Assembly: GCF_014280965.1 (NCBI RefSeq)
Contig: NZ_JACODZ010000010.1
Location: forward strand, 1 to 64,000
DNA: 64,000 bases
Reading direction: 5' to 3'
DNA from: Echinicola salinicaeni
GTDB taxonomy: Bacteria > Bacteroidota > Bacteroidia > Cytophagales > Cyclobacteriaceae
Shown here: piece after piece, positions 25,089-34,300 of the stretch
Layout: the number at the start of each line of letters is the position of its first letter
Numbering within the stretch: position 1 is the stretch's first letter
Notes under the pieces: model-generated
What the model was told of the DNA's origin: nothing
The model's input: the letters and a program-made list of their open reading frames with translations, nothing else
Database searches by the model: none
Program-made: the position numbers and the translations under genes

Positions 25089-25673
25089 TCAATTGTTTTT
25101 CTTTAATTTTTTAATGGTTTTTATTGAATTTGTTATTAATTCCTGACCCCACTCATGATAACTCACAGCCCTTCGTAAAAATAAAATGTATAGAATGAAA
25201 GATAGAAAACCAATAAATAGAGTTTCTTTTGTATGCGTAAAAAATATGGACTGGTATAAAAATAGCAATACTGATATTAGAAAAAGGGATAAAAAAGCAT
25301 TGTAGCACATGGTTCTAAGTGCGAAAAAAACATTTAACACTTTGCTGTTTTCAATTGCCTTTTCTCTTATCAGTGAAATTTCCTTGCCTCTTTTTCCAAA
25401 ACTTATAGGGTGTCCCTTTGTTCTCTTTTTTCCCCATAGTTGAATTAATACTTTAAATATTTCGTATGATAGGTACTGCTGGGAAAAACCAATCAAATAG
25501 CTTATTAGAATTAATAATAATGCTGAATAAACATTTAGATGTTGTAATTGACCAGAAAGAGCACTAATAGAGAATGGTTCTGCTTGGATAAATGTAGCGA
25601 GTAATATCACTAAAGGTAGCCCTGGGATAATTGCTCCAAAAATATCGAAAATGCTTAATTTAAATGAATCCAT
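25089..25673 (-). CDS. Four-helix membrane protein downstream of twin SIR2 genes (194 aa)
   Basis: The start, MDSFKLSIFDIFGAIIPGLPL, leads into a first membrane helix. Three more follow (about residues 48-68, 115-140 and 145-165), with a basic cytosolic loop (WGKKRTKGHPISFGKRGKE) in the middle. It is the last gene of the three-gene unit with two SIR2-like proteins, 39 bases after the second. In several anti-phage systems a membrane protein is the killing or sensing partner of a cytosolic enzyme. That role here is inference; no named family is recognised. Confidence 0.65.
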   Translation of the reverse strand: MDSFKLSIFDIFGAIIPGLPLVILLATFIQAEPFSISALSGQLQHLNVYSALLLILISYLIGFSQQYLSYEIFKVLIQLWGKKRTKGHPISFGKRGKEISLIREKAIENSKVLNVFFALRTMCYNAFLSLFLISVLLFLYQSIFFTHTKETLFIGFLSFILYILFLRRAVSYHEWGQELITNSIKTIKKLKKNN

Positions 25674-25712
25674 TTTTATATTAATAATTTGTAGTTGATA
25701 AGGTATAGTAAT

Positions 25713-26933
25713 TTATTGGATTGGATTTAGCTTACTATAATCCTGATAGCTGATTTGATCAACCCCATGGGGAATATATACTGCCTTATATTTATCTATT
25801 AAATCAGTTTTGGGCTTATAAGGATCAATTACGACCATTTTTTTTCCTTTACTTAAAAAATGTTGGGTTAGATATTCATTTATTCCCGGGTCTTGAAATC
25901 CATATCCAATAACTATTAAAATCTCTGATTGCTGTAAATTTCTTTCAAAGTGGTTGAATAAATTAACATAGTATTCATCTTCTACATATCTTATTGTTTT
26001 CTCAGTTGTTCCACTTAGAAAATCTGGGGATACATCATCCCATGTATGTTGAAATTCATGTTTGTTCGTTTCATCATTAAAAACCTCCTCAAGATAGCTA
26101 CTAATTGCATAATTTGATTTAATTCTAACAGCTTCGTTATTTCGGTATATGATTTTATTAAAAATACTCCCATGGAGCTTAAAAAGACTAAGTTTTCCAT
26201 CATAGATTCCAGTATATCTCTCGAGCTTCACCTTATAGCTCTTATGAACAATTTCATTACCATTTCTAAAATCATGAATTAAACTCCCGTAGAAGGGAGA
26301 GCCGGCTAACTCAAAGCCATCAGAAAAATGCTCAAATAAATCCGAGTGGTGCCGTCCCACCCAATCAAAAAATAAATCATGGTTCAGGGTATGAACTTTA
26401 ATGTTGTGATCCCTAAGTAAATCCCCTATAAACCTAAAAAAAGGATTATAAGGATAATGGCCTGAGATACCAACATCCTCGAAATATTTCTTGTTATGTA
26501 ATTGGGAACCTAATAATTGGTTAAAGCTGCGATTGAAATCTTCAATTCGGCTCCTACAATTTCGAGTAGGTTGGGAGCCTTTAAAATATCGGGAATTGAA
26601 TTCAATATTAAATTTTTCTATTAAATCATTATTTTCCCTCTCACGCAAATATCCTGAATAAAAATCATAAAATGTTTCATAATGGAAATGATCTGGATTA
26701 TCAATTACTTCATTATTATAAAATTCAAGAAATTCTTGAAGGAATAATCTTTCATGTTTTCTACTCCATCTATTTGGATCATTCTGGCCGTTTAGGAACA
26801 TTGCATGCTCATCAGTGTGAATTAGGATTTCACTTTCATGTATTTTCCCCATCCTTTTGTTTAATTGCCTTACAGAGGGTAGCCCTTCAGGAATAGAAAA
26901 ACCTGATCCAAGTAAAAAAGAAATAATTGCCAT
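25713..26933 (-). CDS. SIR2-like NAD-binding protein A (406 aa)
   Basis: SIR2-type NAD-binding motifs appear in order: LLGSGFSIPEGLPS at the N-terminus, HTLNHDLFFDW near residue 183, FKLHGSI near 251, and LIVIGYGFQDPGINEYL near 343. SIR2 domains in defence systems (ThsA, DSR, SIR2-HerA, SIR2-APAZ) degrade NAD+ to stop phage growth. No extra domain is fused, only a long insertion between motifs one and two. It lies 12 bases after a second, different SIR2-like gene and before a membrane protein. Confidence 0.85.
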   Translation of the reverse strand: MAIISFLLGSGFSIPEGLPSVRQLNKRMGKIHESEILIHTDEHAMFLNGQNDPNRWSRKHERLFLQEFLEFYNNEVIDNPDHFHYETFYDFYSGYLRERENNDLIEKFNIEFNSRYFKGSQPTRNCRSRIEDFNRSFNQLLGSQLHNKKYFEDVGISGHYPYNPFFRFIGDLLRDHNIKVHTLNHDLFFDWVGRHHSDLFEHFSDGFELAGSPFYGSLIHDFRNGNEIVHKSYKVKLERYTGIYDGKLSLFKLHGSIFNKIIYRNNEAVRIKSNYAISSYLEEVFNDETNKHEFQHTWDDVSPDFLSGTTEKTIRYVEDEYYVNLFNHFERNLQQSEILIVIGYGFQDPGINEYLTQHFLSKGKKMVVIDPYKPKTDLIDKYKAVYIPHGVDQISYQDYSKLNPIQ

Positions 26934-26945
26934 TTATTATGTTTT

Positions 26946-28085
26946 TTAATTTTCCTTTGCCATTGTCCCCTCTATATCATGAATAGCATTTACACCACCA
27001 AATTCAAAGCACAAATCAGGTATGGGAGGGTTTTTCCTGATTTTTTTACGCACAAACTTTTTAAAGTTTTCTTTATCGCTATCATTTGTCTTAAAATCCA
27101 CGATTAATAAACCTTTTGAATAATCCTCTACAGATTTCATCCACCTTTTAATTAATTCATTTATATGTTCATCACGGAAGCTATATCCAACTACAAATAA
27201 CTTATTGTATTTACCATAAGTTGATAATTCTTTTAAATTCCGAAAATAGAATTCAAAAGGATATTCATTCATTTTTAATGATTTTCCTCCACCAGTAATT
27301 ATTGAAGGTGCAAGTGTCCATTTTTCTTTATTAATCCTATTGTAAACATCATGAAAAAATATGTCTTCACTTTTAAATTTTATTGCCTTATTCCTTGAGT
27401 AATCGTAAAATAAGGAAAGTGATCCGTGCAAATGATGAAGTTCAACATTTGCATCTGTATAGTCCTCACCGTATTTATGATCATTAAGTGCTGGATCAAA
27501 ATCAAATTTGTCTATTTCAGTTCCTTTGAATTTGTGGGTAGCTGAACAAAAATCTGTTAGGTTTTCTGTACCAATATCTTCTAAAAGTATAGCTTCAGCT
27601 AAAAGGTCATAATTGAGAGTGAATACATACCCCTTTTTACAATTTTCAAATTGATATTTTAGAAATCTTGTGAAGTTATGTAGTTTTTCTGCGATACCCT
27701 GTTTGGTTACATTTCCATGAATAATTCCTAATATTTGGAATATGTATTTTTCATAAAGTGACTTAATTATTTCCTCATGTTTTAACAATTCAGGGTCGAT
27801 TAAGTTGAACTTTTCTAAAAAGATTTTTCCAGTAACAGAATCGGTAAACCTTCTATACTTTTTTAAGCTATTATAAGCATCTTCTAATACAGAAAAGTTA
27901 ACTTCAAAATCATCAAAATTGATTTGGCTGTTCCCTCCACATATTTCTTCAAAGAATTCTTTTTCAATCCCTGAAAGTTGATTGATAAATTTTTCTGTTA
28001 TGACTTTTAATGAAAAATCTAAAGACAAGGCAATGGAAAGTCCATTGCCAAAAAGAAATAAGGGCGTATTTTCTACATTTCTCAT
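26946..28085 (-). CDS. SIR2-like / DUF4917-like protein B (379 aa)
   Basis: The motifs FLFGNGLSIALS (residues 10-21), YVFTLNYDLLAE near 157, HHLHGSLSL near 218 and FVVGYSFRDEHINELI near 301 place it in the SIR2-like superfamily, close to the DUF4917 type. It differs clearly from protein A in motif wording and insert lengths, so the two are not a recent duplication. It is the first gene of the unit B-A-membrane protein. Two terminator-like hairpins separate the unit from the Xre gene upstream. NAD hydrolysis is expected for this fold but not proven. Confidence 0.8.
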   Translation of the reverse strand: MRNVENTPLFLFGNGLSIALSLDFSLKVITEKFINQLSGIEKEFFEEICGGNSQINFDDFEVNFSVLEDAYNSLKKYRRFTDSVTGKIFLEKFNLIDPELLKHEEIIKSLYEKYIFQILGIIHGNVTKQGIAEKLHNFTRFLKYQFENCKKGYVFTLNYDLLAEAILLEDIGTENLTDFCSATHKFKGTEIDKFDFDPALNDHKYGEDYTDANVELHHLHGSLSLFYDYSRNKAIKFKSEDIFFHDVYNRINKEKWTLAPSIITGGGKSLKMNEYPFEFYFRNLKELSTYGKYNKLFVVGYSFRDEHINELIKRWMKSVEDYSKGLLIVDFKTNDSDKENFKKFVRKKIRKNPPIPDLCFEFGGVNAIHDIEGTMAKEN

Positions 28086-28192
28086 TCTGAAAATATTATT
28101 ATTTGTTCATAGGGATGTGAAAGACATGTTCATCCTAAATGTAAATCTTTTTACTTTCGCAAACTCCAAAACTAAAAAACTCCCAACTCCCA

Positions 28193-28218
28193 AAAAATAC
28201 CCCACTTAGGGTATTTTT
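28193..28218. terminator. Bidirectional terminator-like hairpin
   Basis: AAAAATACCC (28193-28202) pairs with GGGTATTTTT (28209-28218) around CACTTA. Both strands end in T-runs. It lies between the Xre gene and the SIR2 unit. Confidence 0.55.
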
Positions 28219-28238
28219 ACCATTACCCTAATATCAAA

Positions 28239-28261
28239 AAAGCTTCCATCAAGGAAGCTTT
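28239..28261 (-). terminator. Intrinsic terminator of the Xre gene
   Basis: AAAGCTTCC (28239-28247) pairs with GGAAGCTTT (28253-28261) around five bases. On the minus strand it is followed by TTTTTT, 23 bases after the stop of the Xre gene. Confidence 0.75.
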
Positions 28262-28283
28262 GAGTATATCAGTTCTATAATAT

Positions 28284-28544
28284 TTATTTCTTTTTATCAG
28301 GTAAATCTTCCCAAAAAGCATCATCAGGCATTAAGTCTTTAGGGGAGCAATTCATTTCATAAGCTAATCTATTTATATGGTTAAGATTATATTTACTATC
28401 TGAATTGGTGCTTTCTATTTGTCCTATAAATCCCTCAGTCTTACCCAAAAAAGCAGCAATATCTCTTTGAGAGATCCCTTTTTCCTTACGGACTTCTCTA
28501 ATTTTATCTATTACCGCTATTTCGAATTTTGACTTTTTTGCCAT
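28284..28544 (-). CDS. Xre-family transcriptional regulator (86 aa)
   Basis: ATG 28544 (MAKKSKFEIAVIDKIREV) is preferred over a TTG four codons upstream. The helix-turn-helix covers EKGISQRDIAAFLGKTEGFIGQIES, followed by a short C-terminal tail (MNCSPKDLMPDDAFWEDL). Two small inverted repeats lie just upstream (28559-28598) and could be its operators. It ends at its own terminator, so it is transcribed alone. It may control neighbouring defence genes, but nothing in the sequence ties it to them. Confidence 0.85.
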   Translation of the reverse strand: MAKKSKFEIAVIDKIREVRKEKGISQRDIAAFLGKTEGFIGQIESTNSDSKYNLNHINRLAYEMNCSPKDLMPDDAFWEDLPDKKK

Positions 28545-28558
28545 TATGTTTTGCAAAT

Positions 28559-28598
28559 ACTAGAATCTTTTCTAGTTTTACGCTTAGTAATAACTAAG
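28559..28598. promoter_or_regulatory. Two small inverted repeats upstream of the Xre gene
   Basis: ACTAGAA/TTCTAGT (28559-28565 and 28570-28576, loop 4) and CTTAGT/ACTAAG (28583-28588 and 28593-28598, loop 4) lie 14-54 bases before the ATG. They fit autoregulatory operator sites for a small Xre dimer. Confidence 0.4.
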
Positions 28599-28678
28599 TA
28601 TTATACCTTCTGTTTGAAGGAATTTATTAGTTTTGCGATACTTTGATTAAGATATCACGAGGCATCGCACTTACGTCT

Positions 28679-28796
28679 CTAAACTGAAAACGGCCAATTT
28701 TCTAATAGAAATGAGACAATAAGTGAAAATGCCCATGCCTTTGGCGTGGGCTCTCGCTTGCTCATTTCTAGGGTGCTTGGCCGTACCTCAGTTTAG
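28679..28796 (+). ncRNA. Highly folded non-coding element (candidate structured RNA)
   Basis: Four nested stems are perfect or nearly so: CTAAACTG (28679-28686) with CAGTTTAG (28789-28796), ACGGCC (28690-28695) with GGCCGT (28779-28784), TAGAAATGAG (28706-28715) with CTCATTTCTA (28761-28770), and GCCCATGCC (28731-28739) with GGCGTGGGC (28743-28751) around a TTT loop. About 33 pairs in 118 bases is far beyond chance. No coding frame spans it. A 50-codon ORF follows 62 bases later. Strand is assumed from that ORF. Confidence 0.6.
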
Positions 28797-28858
28797 GCAA
28801 GAAAGAGGGCCTGCGCCTTGTTTTTTACCTTGAGGCGTTCCATGAAAACTTTATAGCT

Positions 28859-29011
28859 ATGGAACAGAAAACAAAACATTTTTCAGCGTTTGACCTATGG
28901 ATGGAAAGACCGACCAGTAAGGAACAGAAATCATCAGTTTTTGTCCCTCACCAGTCCGGTATCACCATCTTCGACCTGGTCTTCCGCCGCAAACCAAAAA
29001 AACCTATTTGA
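28859..29011 (+). CDS. Small ORF (50 aa) after the folded element
   Basis: ATG 28859 to TGA 29011 encodes a basic peptide beginning MEQKTKHFSAFDLWMERPTS, with GITIFDLVFRRKPKK at the end. It has no signal peptide or membrane segment. The start codon lies in the 3' arm of a hairpin (GTTCCAT 28837-28843 with ATGGAAC 28859-28865), which could hide it from ribosomes. I recognise no family. Position after a folded element suggests a regulated leader or element-encoded peptide. It may also be chance. Confidence 0.35.
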   Translation: MEQKTKHFSAFDLWMERPTSKEQKSSVFVPHQSGITIFDLVFRRKPKKPI

Positions 29012-29546
29012 GTCGCAAGATGATAGTAGATAGTCTCAAGACTCGATTTTTGTCTTGATACTAATACTTATCCCATATAACGATACCGTAAATAAATAAA
29101 CCACTATCAAGCCTATTGTTAAATGAGTAGTAATTCTGTTCCGATTTCTGATTCAAGGAACAGGAACGATGGAAGTACTGGCTACTGAAATCTAGCTACT
29201 TCATACTCACAAAAGATCGGTATCCACTTTTAAGCCATCAAGATCGCTAGTATGATCCATTCTAGATACTCTGTACTAGCTACTTGATACTAACATATCG
29301 CAATTCGTAGGTTGCATTCGTCAAGTGATCCTCCGGAAGATCATTGGCGTCTGGTAGGGCAGCCTGGCCTGGGGCTTTATAAGCACTGGGAGTTTAATCA
29401 ATTTCTTATAAATGTAGAAAGGACTGGAGCTAAAGATCAAAAGACAAAAGCCGAAAGCTTTGGAGTACAGATTGGACAGAGAACACGGATTCAGGAAACT
29501 GAGTGGCGGAAATATCTTCGTTTACGAAATCCTTATTTCCGGCCCT

Positions 29547-29759
29547 TGGAGCGTACGGTTTTTGAACAATTGAGGAAGGCGTTAAGAAAATGAGTTAGCT
29601 CGCGTCGTGGAACAGCGAGATCCACTCATTTTTAGTCTGGAACAATTGGACAAAAATCAAATTGGACATAACCTTTTGGACTCGTATACCATATCGACCC
29701 AATTTAAAGTACGCTCCACAGGCCTAGAGTTTTGGTACTTTTCATCAATGGAAAAGTAC
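29547..29759 (+). ncRNA. Structured interspersed repeat S, copy 2 (candidate structured RNA)
   Basis: It is paired like copy 1 at 355-565: TGGAGCGTAC (29547-29556) with GTACGCTCCA (29709-29718), CAATTG (29567-29572) with CAATTG (29643-29648), AAATGAGT (29588-29595) with ACTCATTT (29624-29631), CTCGC (29599-29603) with GCGAG (29615-29619), and GTACTTTTC (29735-29743) with GAAAAGTAC (29751-29759). Compared with copy 1, three outer pairs and one hairpin pair changed on both sides, and a T-G wobble became C-G. A 93-codon TTG-start frame (29312-29593) overlaps it and is probably spurious. The wider gap 29012-29948 holds no other gene I can support. Confidence 0.6.
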
Positions 29760-29896
29760 AGAAGAAAGTAAAAAGAGGATTGATCTTTCTGACAGGAGAT
29801 TGCTTTTTCCGGCCCACCGGGATCGCAATGACGGGTTTGAGGACGTTCTCGACTCCGAAATCCAGTCTTATGTCTTTAGTCTAGCGTCTAGCTTCT

Positions 29897-29917
29897 GACA
29901 AGACTTCGAGTCTTGTC
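29897..29917 (+). promoter_or_regulatory. Hairpin upstream of the TlpA-like gene
   Basis: GACAAGACT (29897-29905) and AGTCTTGTC (29909-29917) form a perfect 9-bp stem with a TCG loop, 31 bases before the ATG at 29949. It may stabilise or attenuate the transcript. Confidence 0.4.
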
Positions 29918-29948
29918 CCAACACTTTCTACACAACCGCATATTAAGC

Positions 29949-31307
29949 ATGAAAAAAACAACGTTCACATGCTTCCTGGCATACCTATGCCTTTTTGGAA
30001 GCAACTTATATGGAAACCAATTGGAAGTTGCAGGCACCCCACCTACGGGGGCGGTAGGCGATACCGTCTCCCTGCAGGTAAAGCCACTGGAGATAGGCGA
30101 TCAGGTGCCCGACCTGCTGATCAAGAATATCATCAACCATCCCAAGGGTGAAGGCAAACTCTCCGACTACCAGGGCAAGCTACTGATCCTGGACTTCTGG
30201 GCCACCTGGTGTGCACCCTGTGTGAAGGGCTTTCCGAAGATGGATAGCTTACGGCGGGAGTTTGAGGGGCAACTGGAAATACTGCCGGTAACCTACCAAG
30301 ATCAGGAGGAAGTGGACAAGCTCTTCACAAAACTTTCCAGCCTAAAAGACATCCATATGCCCATGGCGGTTTCGGACAATACCTTGCGACAGCTATTTCC
30401 GCACAGGACCTTGCCCCACTATGTATGGATAGATCCTGAGGGTAAGGTAATGGCCTTTACCTCTAAGGAATCGGTGGTCCGGGACAGCATCAAGCAGGTA
30501 CTGGATGGTGTAAAAGAATTGGAAAGCAAATCAGCTCCCAAGGCCCTGTTTAAAAAGAATGAACTGCTGTTTTTCGGGAACAGGGGATTTGATAAAGACA
30601 AGCGGATTCTACTGCAATCGGTATTTATGCCCTATATCGAGGACATGCCGGCCATGTACAAGGTCACGGGGGAATCCGATAAAAGCTGGGTGCGCATCTT
30701 CCTGACCAATTCCGACCTGCCCACCTATTTCGGGCTTGCCTATGGTGCGGGGAAGGTGGACTTTAACCGTAACCGCAGAATCCTAGAGGTGAAGGAACCC
30801 GACTTACTGAAATACAATGCCAATCTGGACAATTATGATGAATGGAAACTGGACCATCGCTTCTGTTATGAGCTTATCGTATCGCCCCAATACCCTGGGC
30901 AGGAATATGATATCATGAAAACCGACCTGGAAAGGATGTTCCCCGAATATCAGGCAGCTGTGGAGATGAGGGATACCGAGGTATTGGCCTTGGTGCGGAC
31001 GGATACATCCATCGACCTGAGAACAGATGGTGGAGAAAATAAGATAGAAATGGATGCTTTTGGACTCGAGCTGAACAATGAGCGAATAGGACTGCTCCCC
31101 TATCACTGGCGTTTCCATCTTCAACTCATGAGGATTCCCATCGTGGATGATACTGGGATTGATTATAAGGTGGATATCAAGTTGGAGGGCAAGATGAATA
31201 ATCTGGAAAGCATCAGGAAGACCCTTGTCCCATACGGATTGGACCTGGTCAAAAAGGTCATGCCCATCAAGATGCTGGTCATCAGGGATCGAGTCCAAGG
31301 GCAATAA
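29949..31307 (+). CDS. TlpA-like thiol-disulfide oxidoreductase with long C-terminal domain (452 aa)
   Basis: ATG 29949 gives a signal peptide (MKKTTFTCFLAYLCLFGSNL). A TlpA/AhpC-type thioredoxin domain with FWATWCAPC (active-site Cys about residues 88 and 91) follows, and then about 250 residues without a recognised family. It acts in the periplasm, reducing or exchanging disulfides. It lies 32 bases before a SusC gene, and such TlpA-SusC-SusD sets are common in Bacteroidota. The C-terminal domain may bind the partner transporter or its cargo; that is inference. Confidence 0.85.
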   Translation: MKKTTFTCFLAYLCLFGSNLYGNQLEVAGTPPTGAVGDTVSLQVKPLEIGDQVPDLLIKNIINHPKGEGKLSDYQGKLLILDFWATWCAPCVKGFPKMDSLRREFEGQLEILPVTYQDQEEVDKLFTKLSSLKDIHMPMAVSDNTLRQLFPHRTLPHYVWIDPEGKVMAFTSKESVVRDSIKQVLDGVKELESKSAPKALFKKNELLFFGNRGFDKDKRILLQSVFMPYIEDMPAMYKVTGESDKSWVRIFLTNSDLPTYFGLAYGAGKVDFNRNRRILEVKEPDLLKYNANLDNYDEWKLDHRFCYELIVSPQYPGQEYDIMKTDLERMFPEYQAAVEMRDTEVLALVRTDTSIDLRTDGGENKIEMDAFGLELNNERIGLLPYHWRFHLQLMRIPIVDDTGIDYKVDIKLEGKMNNLESIRKTLVPYGLDLVKKVMPIKMLVIRDRVQGQ

Positions 31308-31339
31308 TAAATGAATTTTTAACCCTAATAATATCAATT

Positions 31340-34300
31340 ATGAAAAAGATTTTACCATGGATGATTTGTTGTTTGCTGTGGTCCGGAATGGCCATGGCAC
31401 AGGAGACCTATATCCTCAAGGGGAAGGTCTTGGACCATCGGGATGTGCCGTTGATTGGGGCGACCATACAGATAGCGGATAGTGGAATGGGAACGGTGAC
31501 GGATGAATACGGAGTTTTTTCACTTCAGGTAGCTAAATCTGAGCTCCGCATAGTATTCAGCTATTTGGGCTACCAAAGACAAAGCAGGGACATTAGCCTA
31601 CCCCTGGAGGAGGAGCTGATCGTAAAACTGGAAAAAGAAGCAATGGGACTGGAAGGCGTGGAAGTGGTCTCCACGGGTTACCAGCAAATTTCCAAGGAGC
31701 GAGCTACGGGCTCTTTTGTCCATCTGGACAGCAGCCTTATCGACCGTCCGGTTAGCACTAGCATTCTTGAGCGGCTTGGCGACGTGACACCGGGATTGAT
31801 ATTTAACCGTAATGGTCCTGCTTCTGATGCACTTTCCATCCGTGGCAGGAGCACCTTATTTGCCAATAGCAGTCCATTGATCATTGTGGATGGCTTTCCC
31901 TATGATGGTCCCATAGAAAATATCAACCCCAATGATGTGAAAAGCATTAATGTACTCAGGGATGCAGCTGCCGCTTCCATCTGGGGAGTAAAGGCCGGCA
32001 ATGGAGTGATCGTGATCAGCACCAAAAGCGGCCGGATAGGCAGTAAGCCCAAGGTTTCCCTGAGCAGCAATGTTACAATCGGAGAAGTCTTTGATCCTTA
32101 TTACCAACCCCAGATGTCGGTAAATGATTTTATCAATACCGAGCTGATGCTTTTTGACAGGGGATTTTATAATTCCAAAGAAAACACGCCGAGAAAGACA
32201 GCGCTAAGCCCTGTGGTGGAAGCCTTGATTGCTGCAAGGGATGGGGAGATCGACCAGTCAATAGCGGATGCCCGCATAGCTGCCTACAGAAAACAGGATC
32301 TGCGGGAGGCTTTTCTAAGGGATTTTTACCGAAAAAGCATCAATCAACAATACGCACTGAATATCTCCGGTGGCAGCGAAAGACAAAGTTATTTCCTGAC
32401 AGCAGGTTGGGACAAGAACCTGGAGACCGTCAAGTACAGGGGCATGGAACGCTTTACCCTGGGAGGAAAACAGGAGATTAAGCTACTGAAGGATCGGTTA
32501 AAGCTAAGCACGGGCATCTACTTCACCAAAACCCATCAAGACCGCAATGGGCTGGCATATGGTGAACTCAAGCAATCCAGCAATGATGTGCTGGCCCCTT
32601 ATGTGCAGTTCAGGGATGAAAATGGTAATCCTATGGCCATCACCAAGGACTACCGGGGTGGATTTTTGGATGGTGCAGAAGCTGAAGGTCTGCTGGACTG
32701 GCGCTATAATCCCTTGCAGGACATCCATGAGCAATCCGATATTTTGGAGGGCAGGGATATCCGTATGAACCTTGGATTGGATTATAAAATCATCAAAGGC
32801 CTGAATGCCCAAGTATCCTACCAGTACTGGACCAATGAGCAGGAAGTTAAACAGCACTATGGCGCAAAAAGTTATTATGCCCGTGACTGGGTCAACCAGT
32901 ACACACAGGTGGATGAAGAGGGAAACATTACCCGCATCATTCCTGAGGGCGGGATTTTGGACCGTTCCCAATATTCAAGCTTTTCACATAACGGACGGGC
33001 GCAGCTGAACTATAAAACGGACTGGGAGCAAGGCGACTGGGTAACCATAGCAGGGGCAGAAATAAAGTCCTTTGAAAGTTCCAGTCTTGGGACCCGCTTT
33101 TACGGCTATAATGATCGGGTGGGTAATATTGCCCAGATGGACTATGTCAATCCCTATCCCGTGTATTATTTCCCCTCTGCCTCCTTACGCATTCCCAATG
33201 GGGACCAGGTAGGCGGGACAGTAGATCGCTACCTTAGCTATTACCTGAACTCTGCCTATACCCATCAGGGGAAATATACCCTTTCGGTAAGTGGCAGGAA
33301 GGACACCTCCAACCTCTTTGGAGTAGATGCCAATCAAAAGGGTGTCCCTCTTTGGTCCCTTGGGGCTGCCTGGATATTGAGTGAGGAAGATTTCTATCCC
33401 ATGAAAGATTGGCTGCCCTATGCCAAGCTGAGATTTACCTATGGCTATAATGGCAATATAGACAAGCGGGTTTCTGCCTATACCACGGCCATAAGGAACG
33501 GCAACAGCAATATCACAGGTCTGCCCAAAGGAATCATCCTCAACCCTCCCAATCCATCATTGAGCTGGGAGCGCATTAAGATCGTCAACCTGGGACTGGA
33601 CTGGGCATCGAAGGATGATAGGTTTTCGGGAACCATGGAATATTATATCAAAAATGGACTGGACCTGATCGGGGATATACCCTATGCCCCAAGTTCCGGC
33701 ATTACGGAGTTTAGGGGAAACACGGCCAGCACACAAACACATGGCCTGGATTTTAATATCAGTGCTTCAGTGATCAGAGGCGCTTTCCAGTGGAGGATCA
33801 ATCATTTCCATTCCTGGATCAAGGAAAGGGTCGGTGATTATGAGTTGGTGGGCCCTGTGAACCAATACCTTTCATTGGGAATGGGCGGAGATCATGATTT
33901 GCCCATACCACTTAGCGGAAAACCGCTCTATGCTATTTATAGCTATGCTTGGGCAGGATTGGACCCCGATACAGGAGACCCCTTGGGCTATCTGGACGGC
34001 GAAGCCTCCAATGATTATCGAGGTATCATCACTGGAGCCACCCCTGAAAGCCTGATTTACCATGGGCCATCCAGACCAAGCCATTTTGGTGCACTTAGAA
34101 ATGATTTCAGTTGGCAAGGATGGAACCTTTCCTTTAATATCAGTTATCGCTTGGGCTATTATTACAGGAGGAACAGCGTGCGATATGCCACGGTACTCAA
34201 TGCCCAAGGGGGACATGGGGATTTTGCATTGCGTTGGCAAAACCCAGGGGATGAAACCATTACCCACGTGCCATCCATGCCGGACAGGTTGAATGCCAAC

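Noticed and set aside
29312-29593. 93-codon plus-strand frame with TTG start
   Set aside because: It runs into the structured repeat, where the other copy (355-565) does not keep the frame; composition is not coding-like.
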